A stretch of 64,000 nucleotides of DNA from Agaribacterium sp. ZY112 (GTDB lineage Bacteria; Pseudomonadota; Gammaproteobacteria; Pseudomonadales; Cellvibrionaceae): the NCBI RefSeq assembly GCF_041346925.1, contig NZ_CP166840.1, positions 3,095,001 to 3,159,000 of the forward strand, written 5' to 3'. Under the pieces are notes generated by a model. That model searched no databases. It saw only the letters and a list, made by a program, of their open reading frames with translations, and had not been told where the DNA came from. The position numbers were made by a program, and so were the translations under genes. Positions 1 through 8,027 of the stretch are shown here, piece after piece (positions within the stretch are counted from its first letter, which is position 1; every line of letters starts with the position of its first letter).

Positions 1-274
1 CGCTGCCCTGAGCAACATAGTCTGCAACGGCTTGCTCAGAACTGGGGGGAAGTTCTTGTTCTACCACCGACACACGCAAGTCTGGATGACGCCAAACCGT
101 GCCAGAATCCACTTCTTGTTTGCCTGACAAGATACGCAATAACGTCGATTTACCCTCACCATTGCGACCAATTAGACCTATTCGCTGGCCTTTATCGAGC
201 AATAAAGAAGCCTGATCAAGAATGTGGCGCTCTCCAAAAGCTAGATCCACATTTTCCAGTCGAAGCAAGGGCAT
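1..274 (-). CDS. uup: ABC-F family ATPase (Uup-like), N-terminal part
   Basis: Partial gene cut by the window edge; about 91 N-terminal codons are present. The translation begins MPLLRLENVDLAFGERHIL and contains a Walker A motif (GRNGEGKST), as in soluble duplicated ABC-F ATPases that act on ribosomes or DNA rather than in transport. A good ribosome binding site (AGGAG, 6 nt before ATG) supports this start. It is divergent from slt; the same uup/slt neighbourhood is known from Pseudomonas. Assignment to Uup rather than another ABC-F member rests on the N-terminus and this context only. Confidence 0.8.
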   Translation of the reverse strand, partial: MPLLRLENVDLAFGERHILDQASLLLDKGQRIGLIGRNGEGKSTLLRILSGKQEVDSGTVWRHPDLRVSVVEQELPPSSEQAVADYVAQGS

Positions 275-494
275 AGGATTCTCCTAAAGCAAAAGCGCAG
301 AATAATAAGCGATTGCCCGCCAACACCCCAGCACTTAAGAGATTTATTCGCTCTTTAGAATGATTTATCTCTAGCAGCGACCCAGCTTTTACGCCAAAAT
401 AATAGTAAGTAATGGCCTTCAGTACTGAGCAAACTGATCTTAGCCAGTGATTTTGATAGGGTCAGACCCAAGCACCTTGTAGTACAAAAGCGCA

Positions 495-2462
495 ATGTCT
501 AAAGATAACACCGTTAATCGCAGATCGAGTCTATTAAGTCTAGCCAAGCAAGTACGAACGCTGCTGGCCCTACTCTGCCTGTTAATTGGAACAAGCAGTC
601 AGGCCAGTGAGCTTGATCAGCAGCGTTATCACTACGAACTGGCCAAAAGCAGCCTAAAAAAAGGCGACCTTGTTAGCTTTCAATCCTATTACGATCAATT
701 AGGCGACTACCCTCTTGCCCTCTACCTTGACTACAGCATCGCTCGCAAAGCTTTAAAGCCACTTGATAACGCTGTTGTTGAAGACTTTTTAGAGAAGAAC
801 AGTGATACCTATCTCGGTAAAAATCTGCATAAACAATATTTGTACATTCTTGCTAAACAAAATAACAGTGAGAAATTCCTCTATTGGTACGACGATGAAC
901 TCGCGAACACTGCACTTCGATGCAGCCATATGCTTTGGCGTGCAGACAGTGGTGATGACAGTGTTTGGCACGATTTACAAGCCCTGTGGCTCAAACCTAG
1001 CTCTTTGCCTCAAGAGTGCGACCCCATAATCAAAAAGTGGCGTAAAAGTGATTACTGGCAAGACGATTACGCTTGGCAGCGTTTTCTCTTAAGCATGCAG
1101 GCAGGTAAACGAGGCCTAGCAAGGTACTGCGCTTCTCTATTGCCCGCCAGTTATGATACTTACATAAAGCAAGTACAAGATTTAGATGCTAAGCCCTACC
1201 TGATACGCCAGCATAAAAATTATCGCACCCGAACACTGGATACGCAGCGCGTCATTGCCTTTGGTATTAGAGGTTATGCAAAGCGCCACCCAAGTGAGGC
1301 TCTTGCTCACTGGGAACGTTATGAGGCGGCACGTATTTTCAACGAAACCATTGTTTACGACACCAAAACCGACCTTATTAAGCGTTTGATACGTAAAGGC
1401 GAGTTTAGCGATGTGCAGCGCTTATTGGAAAGTAGCCCTTCTGTTCGCCAAGTTAATAGCATAGAGCGGCTTATTCGCGGCTACTTAAGAGAACAGCGCT
1501 GGGCAGATGTGGTCAGCAGCATTGAACTCCTGCCAAATAAAGAACAGCAAAGTGATCGTTGGCGCTATTGGCAAACCCGAGCTCAGCTTGAACTTGACCC
1601 GAATTATGCCGTTCAGGCCAGACAGCACTATCTAGAGCTCAGTAAAAACCGCAGTTTTTATGGCTTTTTGGCCTCAGATTTCTTGGGCCAAAACTACCAG
1701 TTACAAGCTCAAGATAGCAAAGTCGATGAGCAGGTATTAGAGCTGTTAAAGCAGCGACCAGCTATGCGAAGAGCTCATGAACTCTGGCTAACAGGACGTG
1801 AGCGAGAAGCACATGCGGAGTGGTATTACGAAACATCTAATATGTCGGCCGCGCAGTTACTTGCAGCTGCAAAACTGGCTTCCGAGTGGGGCCGTTACGA
1901 TCGCGCAATTCAAGCCATGGCGATGGGTAAACAGTGGGATCAATTAACCATGCGCTTCCCCCTTGCCTACGAGTCCTTTGTTACTAACGCCGCTAAAGAT
2001 ACTAACGTCGATGCAACCCTTATTTTCGCCGTAGCCCGCCAAGAAAGCGCAATGTCGCCTCAGGCAAAATCGCCCGTTGGTGCTCGAGGGTTAATGCAAC
2101 TAATGCCCAAAACAGCGTCTCAAACGGCCAAAAAAGGTGGCATCAAGCATCAACTTGCCGATCTGTATCTGCCTGAACACAATATTGCCTTAGGCAGTCT
2201 CTACTTGAGTCAATTACTGGAGCAATATGAAGGCAATCGTATTTTAGCTGCAGCAGCTTATAACGCAGGCCCTCATAGAGTTAAACGTTGGCAGGCCAAG
2301 ACAGAGCATGAACTGGCCTTCGATACCTGGATTGAAACTATCCCATTTAAAGAAACTCGCCGCTATGTTCAAAACGTGCTGACTTATGCCGTTATATACA
2401 GCCATCGCATGGGTGAACCAGAGCCGCTTATAAGGAAAAATGAAGCAAAAAAATTGCTCTAG
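495..2462 (+). CDS. slt: Soluble lytic murein transglycosylase (Slt70 type)
   Basis: A 655-residue periplasmic enzyme that cleaves the MurNAc-GlcNAc bond of peptidoglycan to give 1,6-anhydro products. A hydrophobic signal segment at about residues 20-38 ends near SSQA. A long alpha-helical superhelical region, typical of Slt70, fills residues 40-490. The C-terminal SLT domain (about 495-640) carries the catalytic glutamate E517 in ARQESAMS, followed by GARGLMQLMP and AAYNAGPHRVKRW, all family hallmarks. Length matches E. coli Slt70 (about 645). The ATG at 495 has only a weak ribosome binding site and gives a somewhat long n-region. Confidence 0.95.
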   Translation: MSKDNTVNRRSSLLSLAKQVRTLLALLCLLIGTSSQASELDQQRYHYELAKSSLKKGDLVSFQSYYDQLGDYPLALYLDYSIARKALKPLDNAVVEDFLEKNSDTYLGKNLHKQYLYILAKQNNSEKFLYWYDDELANTALRCSHMLWRADSGDDSVWHDLQALWLKPSSLPQECDPIIKKWRKSDYWQDDYAWQRFLLSMQAGKRGLARYCASLLPASYDTYIKQVQDLDAKPYLIRQHKNYRTRTLDTQRVIAFGIRGYAKRHPSEALAHWERYEAARIFNETIVYDTKTDLIKRLIRKGEFSDVQRLLESSPSVRQVNSIERLIRGYLREQRWADVVSSIELLPNKEQQSDRWRYWQTRAQLELDPNYAVQARQHYLELSKNRSFYGFLASDFLGQNYQLQAQDSKVDEQVLELLKQRPAMRRAHELWLTGREREAHAEWYYETSNMSAAQLLAAAKLASEWGRYDRAIQAMAMGKQWDQLTMRFPLAYESFVTNAAKDTNVDATLIFAVARQESAMSPQAKSPVGARGLMQLMPKTASQTAKKGGIKHQLADLYLPEHNIALGSLYLSQLLEQYEGNRILAAAAYNAGPHRVKRWQAKTEHELAFDTWIETIPFKETRRYVQNVLTYAVIYSHRMGEPEPLIRKNEAKKLL

Positions 2463-2502
2463 CCTATGCTTAATATGACCGTATTAATAGCAAGGAAGGC
2501 TC

Positions 2503-3078
2503 ATGAGCCAAGACAGAGAAATGGGCGTCTCGTCATTAAGTCAGGATTGGTCTCACGTTCGTGAAACCGTGAATATGCTCTATCTGGCAATCTGCCAAAT
2601 TGAAGCCACCCTTGGGGACAGCAACGTGTCTGTTGAGACACTGACCCAAAGCTTTACCAGCCTTGCCAACCACACCCACTCTATAGCCGATCAAGCCAAG
2701 CAACTTAATGATCCTGAGGAGCTTGATGTCTTTAAAAAAGATGTCAGCACAACAACAACTGAACTGCAAAGTAATATCAGCGCCTCTATCGAGGCCTTTC
2801 AATTTTACGATAGAGTTTGCCAGCGCTTAGATCATGTCAGCACCAGCTTAGAGAAAGTCAGCGACTTACTAGGTAGCGACAATCAAATATGTGACCCCAA
2901 TGCATGGAAAAACGTGCAAAACGGCATTAAGTCTAGCTACACCATGGAAGCAGAACATCTGATGTTTGAATATTTAATGCGTGGCGGCTCTGTACAAGAA
3001 GCCTTAGAAATATACAAACATCATTTTGAGAAAGAGCAGAACGACATTCAAAACAATGATGAAATAGAGCTTTTCTGA
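2503..3078 (+). CDS. Conserved hypothetical protein, helical, downstream of slt
   Basis: A 191-residue soluble protein without signal peptide or membrane segment, almost entirely predicted helix. ATG at 2503 follows AAGGAAGG with good spacing. The central segment FQFYDRVCQRLDHVSTSLEKV (in part) recalls the helical bundles of chemotaxis-related proteins such as CheZ, but no catalytic motif can be assigned. It sits 40 bp after slt and may be co-transcribed. I do not recognise a function; a role with cell-envelope or chemotaxis-type signalling is only a guess. Confidence 0.75.
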   Translation: MSQDREMGVSSLSQDWSHVRETVNMLYLAICQIEATLGDSNVSVETLTQSFTSLANHTHSIADQAKQLNDPEELDVFKKDVSTTTTELQSNISASIEAFQFYDRVCQRLDHVSTSLEKVSDLLGSDNQICDPNAWKNVQNGIKSSYTMEAEHLMFEYLMRGGSVQEALEIYKHHFEKEQNDIQNNDEIELF

Positions 3079-3122
3079 TTAACGCAGATAGACTTGCACA
3101 GCCACTTCACTCTCCCCCCAAC

Positions 3123-3374
3123 TCATCCATCAAGCTGCAGCTGTGAGACCCACTGAGCAAGCTCTAACTGATCAAAAGGCCAGGCTAATTCCGATGCCCC
3201 AGCCTCAAGCACAGGGATACGATGGGCATATTTCACCATCAAGCTTTTATCGTTTGTTATATCCTTTTTTATTACACGAAAACGGCTTGATAATTTCAGC
3301 CTGTAACAGAGCTCCATTGCTTCATCACACAAGGGGCAAAAATCAGAGCGATACAGAATCAAAGTGGGTAACAT
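3123..3374 (-). CDS. Glutaredoxin-like (DUF836) small thiol protein
   Basis: About 83 residues from the ATG at 3374 (an upstream TTG at 3386 would add four residues). The N-terminal strand is followed by a CPLC active site (DFCPLCDEAM) and a later RIPVLE segment containing the cis-proline expected for the thioredoxin/glutaredoxin fold. Length and motif fit the DUF836 glutaredoxin-like family. Likely a cytoplasmic thiol-disulfide protein of unknown partner. It is convergent with the hypothetical gene ending at 3078. Confidence 0.8.
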   Translation of the reverse strand: MLPTLILYRSDFCPLCDEAMELCYRLKLSSRFRVIKKDITNDKSLMVKYAHRIPVLEAGASELAWPFDQLELAQWVSQLQLDG

Positions 3375-3562
3375 TATTACTACCAAATTAAAGGCAAGGA
3401 TTGAAAAGCAAAGGCTGTAAACTTAGAACTTAAGTCTTGAATAGGGCATTATATCGGGCGCTTTAAAAAGCAGCACCTTGACTCTTTTCTGCCTATGGCA
3501 TTGTTTACATTGATTTATAACTCATTATAAATGAGTTCGACACACGGATACGTCATAACTTT

Positions 3563-4321
3563 ATGTTTAACACCCGCAGCGCCGGCGCAACAGATATTGG
3601 CCTTAAACGAGAAAATAATGAAGATACTTTTCTGCACGCTGCTAATTTGGGCTTATATATAGTTGCTGACGGCATGGGTGGCCACGCCTCTGGTGAGGTC
3701 GCAAGCAAATTGGCTGTTGAGGTCATTAGCGACAAGGTACAGCAAGGCATGCAGCTTAAAGCAGCTATATTAGCCGCCCACCAAGTGATCATAAGCACCG
3801 CAGAAAAAGACGCGACACATCACGGCATGGGCTCGACTCTCGTAGCGTTAAAGGAATCTGAGCTTGATTATGAAATAGCATGGGTAGGTGACTCAAGAGC
3901 CTATCTTTACAATCCGGCAAGTGATAAAGCGACATCAGAGTTGCATCAGCTCACCACCGACCATAGCTATGTGCAACTCTTGCTGCAAAATGGAGCCATT
4001 GACGAGTCAGAACTAAACAGCCACCCAGAGAAAAGCGTGATTACTCAGTGCCTAGGCTTTTCACAAGCGGCCCACATCAATATTGATAGTGTTGCTGGCG
4101 AATGGCATCAAGGAAAACGTATTTTGCTGTGCTCCGATGGTTTAAGTGATGTGTTAAGTAAAGAAAAGCTGTTGCTGATCTTAGAGCAACAGCAGAATAA
4201 CAAAAAATGCTGCCAAGCCTTAATTCAAGCAGCATTAGATGCAGGTTCGCATGACAATATAACGGTTATGCTTATTAACGCCCCAGTGGATAAACGGTGC
4301 TTTTGGTCATGGTCTCGTTGA
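3563..4321 (+). CDS. PP2C-family protein serine/threonine phosphatase
   Basis: A 252-residue cytoplasmic metal-dependent phosphatase. Motifs in order: TDIGLKRENNED, VADGMGGHASGEVAS (metal-binding Asp), GMGSTLVAL, WVGDSRAYLY, TTDHSY, LLCSDGLSDVL and GSHDNITVML. All metal-ligand aspartates of the PP2C fold are present, so it should be active. Such enzymes (Stp/PppA types) reverse Hanks-type kinases; no kinase gene is adjacent, so its partner cannot be inferred here. It is monocistronic. Confidence 0.93.
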   Translation: MFNTRSAGATDIGLKRENNEDTFLHAANLGLYIVADGMGGHASGEVASKLAVEVISDKVQQGMQLKAAILAAHQVIISTAEKDATHHGMGSTLVALKESELDYEIAWVGDSRAYLYNPASDKATSELHQLTTDHSYVQLLLQNGAIDESELNSHPEKSVITQCLGFSQAAHINIDSVAGEWHQGKRILLCSDGLSDVLSKEKLLLILEQQQNNKKCCQALIQAALDAGSHDNITVMLINAPVDKRCFWSWSR

Positions 4322-4495
4322 TACGGTGTCTCTGCCCCCTAATACGCAGCCCTAAAGATAAGGGGGGATCATCAGCTTAATTAAGTAACCAGATCTCTAG
4401 CACAGTACATCATCGGCAAAGTCTGTCACCTATAAGCCTGTGTTCTTATACATTTTATGGTATAAAGCAGCGCCAAACGCTAGGGCTCACGGTTC

Positions 4496-5401
4496 ATGCG
4501 CAACACCCCACTTCTTATTGCCAAAGCTGTTATTGCCAGCTTATTTATCGCCGCTCTTGTGTGGTGGGCTCAAGCGCACCTCGACTGGCGAGATGTACTT
4601 AGTGCGTGGCAGCGTGTAAGTGTGTTGGATGTAGCACTTGTGGTGGCATTAATACTACTAAGTCACGGGCTGCGCGTCTTACGTGTGTTTCTGGCCTATC
4701 GACGTTTACAGCCAGTCAGTTTTGTCAATGTGAGTGGTGTCAGCTTAAGTCACAACACCATTAGCTTCTTATTGCCCATGCGCTTGGGTGAATTAGCGCT
4801 TCCCCTTCTCAGCCGAAAAAAACTTGATATCAGCTACTCTTACAGCTCGGCAACCCTCTTGTTGTTGCGGGTTTTTGATGCACACTGGCTGCTGATTTTA
4901 CTGTCTATCACCGCGTCTTCATCGTATTTAAGCGATCAAGCCAACAGTATTATTTGGCTTATCATAGCCTCAACACCTGTTGTGCTTGCTGTACTTGTTT
5001 ATTTTTTAGCTAAAGCGCCACGCTTTAGCTCGATACGCCCATTGGTACAAAGCCCAAGCTTACTTATAATGCTCTACCTTTGTACCGGTGCAATCTGGTT
5101 AGTAAAACTCAGTGCGCTGGCATGGCTTGCAAGCGTATTAGGACAGATAGATATTCAACATGCGTGGTTGGCCACGATATTAGCGGATGCAAGTGCCCTC
5201 TCTCCAATTACAGGCTTTGCCAATGCGGGCACATTTGAAGCGGCCTTTGCCTTACCATTACTGCCTTTAGGCTACGACAGCGCTGTTTTAGTTGGCGCTG
5301 CATTGAACCTTCACCTACTAGTGTTGGTCACAAACATCGGCGCAGGCTTAATTGGCGCTTTGATACTTACTTTTAATAAATCTGAAAAACAGGTGCCATA
5401 G
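4496..5401 (+). CDS. UPF0104 / LPG-synthase-TM-like integral membrane protein
   Basis: A 301-residue polytopic inner-membrane protein with roughly 7-8 hydrophobic segments. The SHNTISFLLPMRLGELALP segment and the later SPITGFANAGTFEAAF match the flippase-like domain of the lysylphosphatidylglycerol-synthase TM / UPF0104 family. Members are linked to lipid or polyprenyl-glycan translocation. It is the first gene of a tight cassette: its stop abuts the start of the GT2 gene, so a role in lipid-linked sugar handling is a reasonable inference, not a demonstrated function. Confidence 0.8.
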   Translation: MRNTPLLIAKAVIASLFIAALVWWAQAHLDWRDVLSAWQRVSVLDVALVVALILLSHGLRVLRVFLAYRRLQPVSFVNVSGVSLSHNTISFLLPMRLGELALPLLSRKKLDISYSYSSATLLLLRVFDAHWLLILLSITASSSYLSDQANSIIWLIIASTPVVLAVLVYFLAKAPRFSSIRPLVQSPSLLIMLYLCTGAIWLVKLSALAWLASVLGQIDIQHAWLATILADASALSPITGFANAGTFEAAFALPLLPLGYDSAVLVGAALNLHLLVLVTNIGAGLIGALILTFNKSEKQVP

Positions 5402-6412
5402 ATGCCTTTACCTAGTTTGACTGTCGTTGTACCCATGTATAACGAAGTAGACAACGTACAACCTTTGTTCGATGCCTTAGAAGATGCCCTAGGCCAGTAC
5501 GATGGCCCTTGGAAAGCCATTTTAGTGAACGATGGTAGCGTAGATGACACCGCCAAACGCCTAAATGAATGCGTTGAAAAATACGGTGATCGCTACCGTC
5601 ACATTGAGCTACAACGCAACTTTGGCCAAACTGCGGCCATGCAAGCAGGCATTGATGCGGCAGATACCGATCTTATCGCAACCATGGATGGCGATTTACA
5701 AAATGACCCTGCTGATATCCCTCGTTTGGTAAAAGAACTGTTAGAGCGCGACTTAGATCTACTGCAAGGCTGGCGCAAAGACCGTAAAGATCACCTTGTC
5801 AGCCGCAAGGTTCCTTCACGTTTTGCCAACCGATTAATTCAACGAGTCAGCGGCGTAAAACTTAATGATTACGGCTGTAGCATGAAGGTCTACCGCGCTG
5901 ATGCACTTAAGCAGATTCGTCTTTATGGTGAAATGCACCGCTTTATTCCTGTTTGGATGGCGACAGTTTGCCCTCCTCATCGTATTGGTGAAACCGTTGT
6001 AAACCATCGTGAGCGTTTAAGTGGTGAAAGCAAGTACGGTATTAGCCGCACTTTTCGTGTCCTTATCGACTTATTGTCGGTGTTTTTCTTCCTCAAGTTC
6101 CGTGCTCGCCCGGGCCACTTTTTTGGCTCTATCGGTTTATGGGTTGGTTTATTAGCATCACTATTATTGACCTATCTTGCAGGCGTTAAATACATTGGTG
6201 GAGAAAACATAGGCGATAGGCCGCTTTTGCTGGTTGCCAGTTTACTGATCATCGCTTCTTTACAGTTTTTAACAACGGGTGTGTTGTCGGAGATTCTAAG
6301 TCGAATTTTCTTCCAGACAACTAATGTAAAAAGCTACAAAGTACGTGAACCGCTTAGCTATTCGTTTAAATCTGACTCAGATAATTCAAGCTCAGACAAC
6401 GAACAAGCTTAA
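5402..6412 (+). CDS. Polyprenyl-phosphate glycosyltransferase, GT2 (ArnC/DPM1 type)
   Basis: A 336-residue GT-A enzyme. The N-terminal LTVVVPMYNEVDN and ILVNDGSVDDT bind the nucleotide sugar; DGDLQNDPADI near residue 95 contains the DxD-like metal site. Two C-terminal TM segments (about 235-300) anchor it, as in enzymes that load a sugar onto undecaprenyl phosphate on the cytoplasmic face. Start is ATG at 5402 with AGGTG upstream, directly after the previous stop. With the downstream GT39 genes it probably supplies the lipid-linked sugar donor; the sugar is unknown. Confidence 0.9.
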   Translation: MPLPSLTVVVPMYNEVDNVQPLFDALEDALGQYDGPWKAILVNDGSVDDTAKRLNECVEKYGDRYRHIELQRNFGQTAAMQAGIDAADTDLIATMDGDLQNDPADIPRLVKELLERDLDLLQGWRKDRKDHLVSRKVPSRFANRLIQRVSGVKLNDYGCSMKVYRADALKQIRLYGEMHRFIPVWMATVCPPHRIGETVVNHRERLSGESKYGISRTFRVLIDLLSVFFFLKFRARPGHFFGSIGLWVGLLASLLLTYLAGVKYIGGENIGDRPLLLVASLLIIASLQFLTTGVLSEILSRIFFQTTNVKSYKVREPLSYSFKSDSDNSSSDNEQA

Positions 6413-6439
6413 TATTAGTTAGCCTATATAGAGAATCGC

Positions 6440-8011
6440 GTGAACGCTCGAGTCCAATCTTTCTTATATTCACCTTGGTTTATTGTTTTATGTACAGGGC
6501 TTAGCTTTTGGCTAGGCTTAGGTGCTTTACCACTCTTTGATTTAGATGAAGGAGCGTTTACTGAAGCCACACGTGAAATGCTCGCAAGTGGCGTTTATTC
6601 AGCTACCTATCTCGATGGTGAGCCACGTTACGACAAACCCATTTTCTTTTATTGGATTCAAGCTCTCAGCATCAAAACCTTAGGCTTTAACGAGTGGGCA
6701 TTTCGTATGCCTTCGGTTTTGGCAGCCTGCCTTTGGGCTTGGGCTGTTTTTTTGTTTGTTAAAGAACAGCTAGGTCGTGAAAAAGCCCAAATAGCCACCC
6801 TATTTCTTGTTAACTGTTTATGGGTAGCCTTAATTGCGCGCTCAGCAATTGCTGATGCCTTACTGAATTTATTTCTAACCCTTACCTTTTTTGATATCTG
6901 GCGTTACATACAAACAGGCAAGCAAAAATATGCTCTGCGTTTGTACCTATGGATGGCCTTGGGCACCTTAACTAAAGGCCCTGTAGCCGTTGCGGTTCCT
7001 TTAGTTGTCAGTTTTATCTACCTAGTCAGCAGCAAAAGCCTCAAACAACACTGGTCTTGCTACTTTAATTTCAAAGGCTGGTTTGTCTATGCCTTAGTGG
7101 TTTCCCCTTGGGTTATCGCCGTCAGTCTTGAACAGGGTTACGGCTTTTTTGAAGGTTTTATCCTCGAGCACAATTTAAAGCGTTTTTCTGACACTCGAGA
7201 AAGCCATGGTGGCAGCTTATTCTATTACGTTGCTGTCTTGCCTTTGATTATCTTGCCATTAACAGGTTTGCTAGGCCCTGTTTTCGCAAAAGCCAAACAG
7301 CATTGGCAGGGTCAGCTTAGCCGCTACTTAGTGTTGTGGTTTTGTGTCATCTTTTGTTTGTTTTCATTTTCAAAGACACAGCTGCCTCACTACATTCTTA
7401 ACAGCTTTGTGCCACTAATCATTCTTATGTGTGCCCTGAGTAAGCTTGAAAACAACTATCGCTGGGCCATGGTTTTCCCTGTACTGTTTTCAGCTTTGCT
7501 TATCTTTTTACCTGAATTACTAGGCACTGCGGCCGATTCCAGTAAGGGCTTTGATCAAGCCACATTAGCAAATTGGCAACAAGCGCTACCTGAGTATTAT
7601 CGAGTTTGGGCAATCGTTTTGTTTGTACTTATGATTGCCCTGACTTTTGCGCCTAAGCTTGCCACATGGCAGCGTATTAGTTTGGCGGGTTTAAGCTTAA
7701 ACACCTTGTTTTTTACTGTGATAGTAACGGTTATTTTTAATCTGCAACAAGCGCCCATTCAGGACATGATTCGAGTAAGCCAAGAGCAGTATTCAGGTGA
7801 GCCTGTAGTGGCTTACCGCATGCATATGCCTACCTTTAGTGTCTATCGTAAAGAAATCACCGAGTTACGCACACCCGCGCTCGGCGAATTATCTCTTGTT
7901 CGTATTGATCGCTTAAAACGGCTTGAGGATGAAGTAAGCCCTCTTGCAGTTAATCAATTACATAAAAGTGGCGGCCTAATTCTAGTGCGTGTCGTCGAAG
8001 CTCACCACTAG
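6440..8011 (+). CDS. GT39-family glycosyltransferase (ArnT-like)
   Basis: A 523-residue polytopic protein starting at GTG 6440. The first periplasmic loop has PLFDLDEGAFTEATREML with the acidic residues typical of the PMT/ArnT superfamily, followed by RYDKPIFFYWIQ. About 11 hydrophobic segments follow and the C-terminus is soluble. Family members transfer a sugar from a polyprenyl-phosphate carrier to lipid A, protein or another acceptor on the periplasmic side. Gene order (GT2 upstream, second GT39 downstream) supports this. The acceptor is not visible from sequence. Confidence 0.88.
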   Translation: MNARVQSFLYSPWFIVLCTGLSFWLGLGALPLFDLDEGAFTEATREMLASGVYSATYLDGEPRYDKPIFFYWIQALSIKTLGFNEWAFRMPSVLAACLWAWAVFLFVKEQLGREKAQIATLFLVNCLWVALIARSAIADALLNLFLTLTFFDIWRYIQTGKQKYALRLYLWMALGTLTKGPVAVAVPLVVSFIYLVSSKSLKQHWSCYFNFKGWFVYALVVSPWVIAVSLEQGYGFFEGFILEHNLKRFSDTRESHGGSLFYYVAVLPLIILPLTGLLGPVFAKAKQHWQGQLSRYLVLWFCVIFCLFSFSKTQLPHYILNSFVPLIILMCALSKLENNYRWAMVFPVLFSALLIFLPELLGTAADSSKGFDQATLANWQQALPEYYRVWAIVLFVLMIALTFAPKLATWQRISLAGLSLNTLFFTVIVTVIFNLQQAPIQDMIRVSQEQYSGEPVVAYRMHMPTFSVYRKEITELRTPALGELSLVRIDRLKRLEDEVSPLAVNQLHKSGGLILVRVVEAHH

Positions 8012-8027
8012 ATACAAGGAATGCATC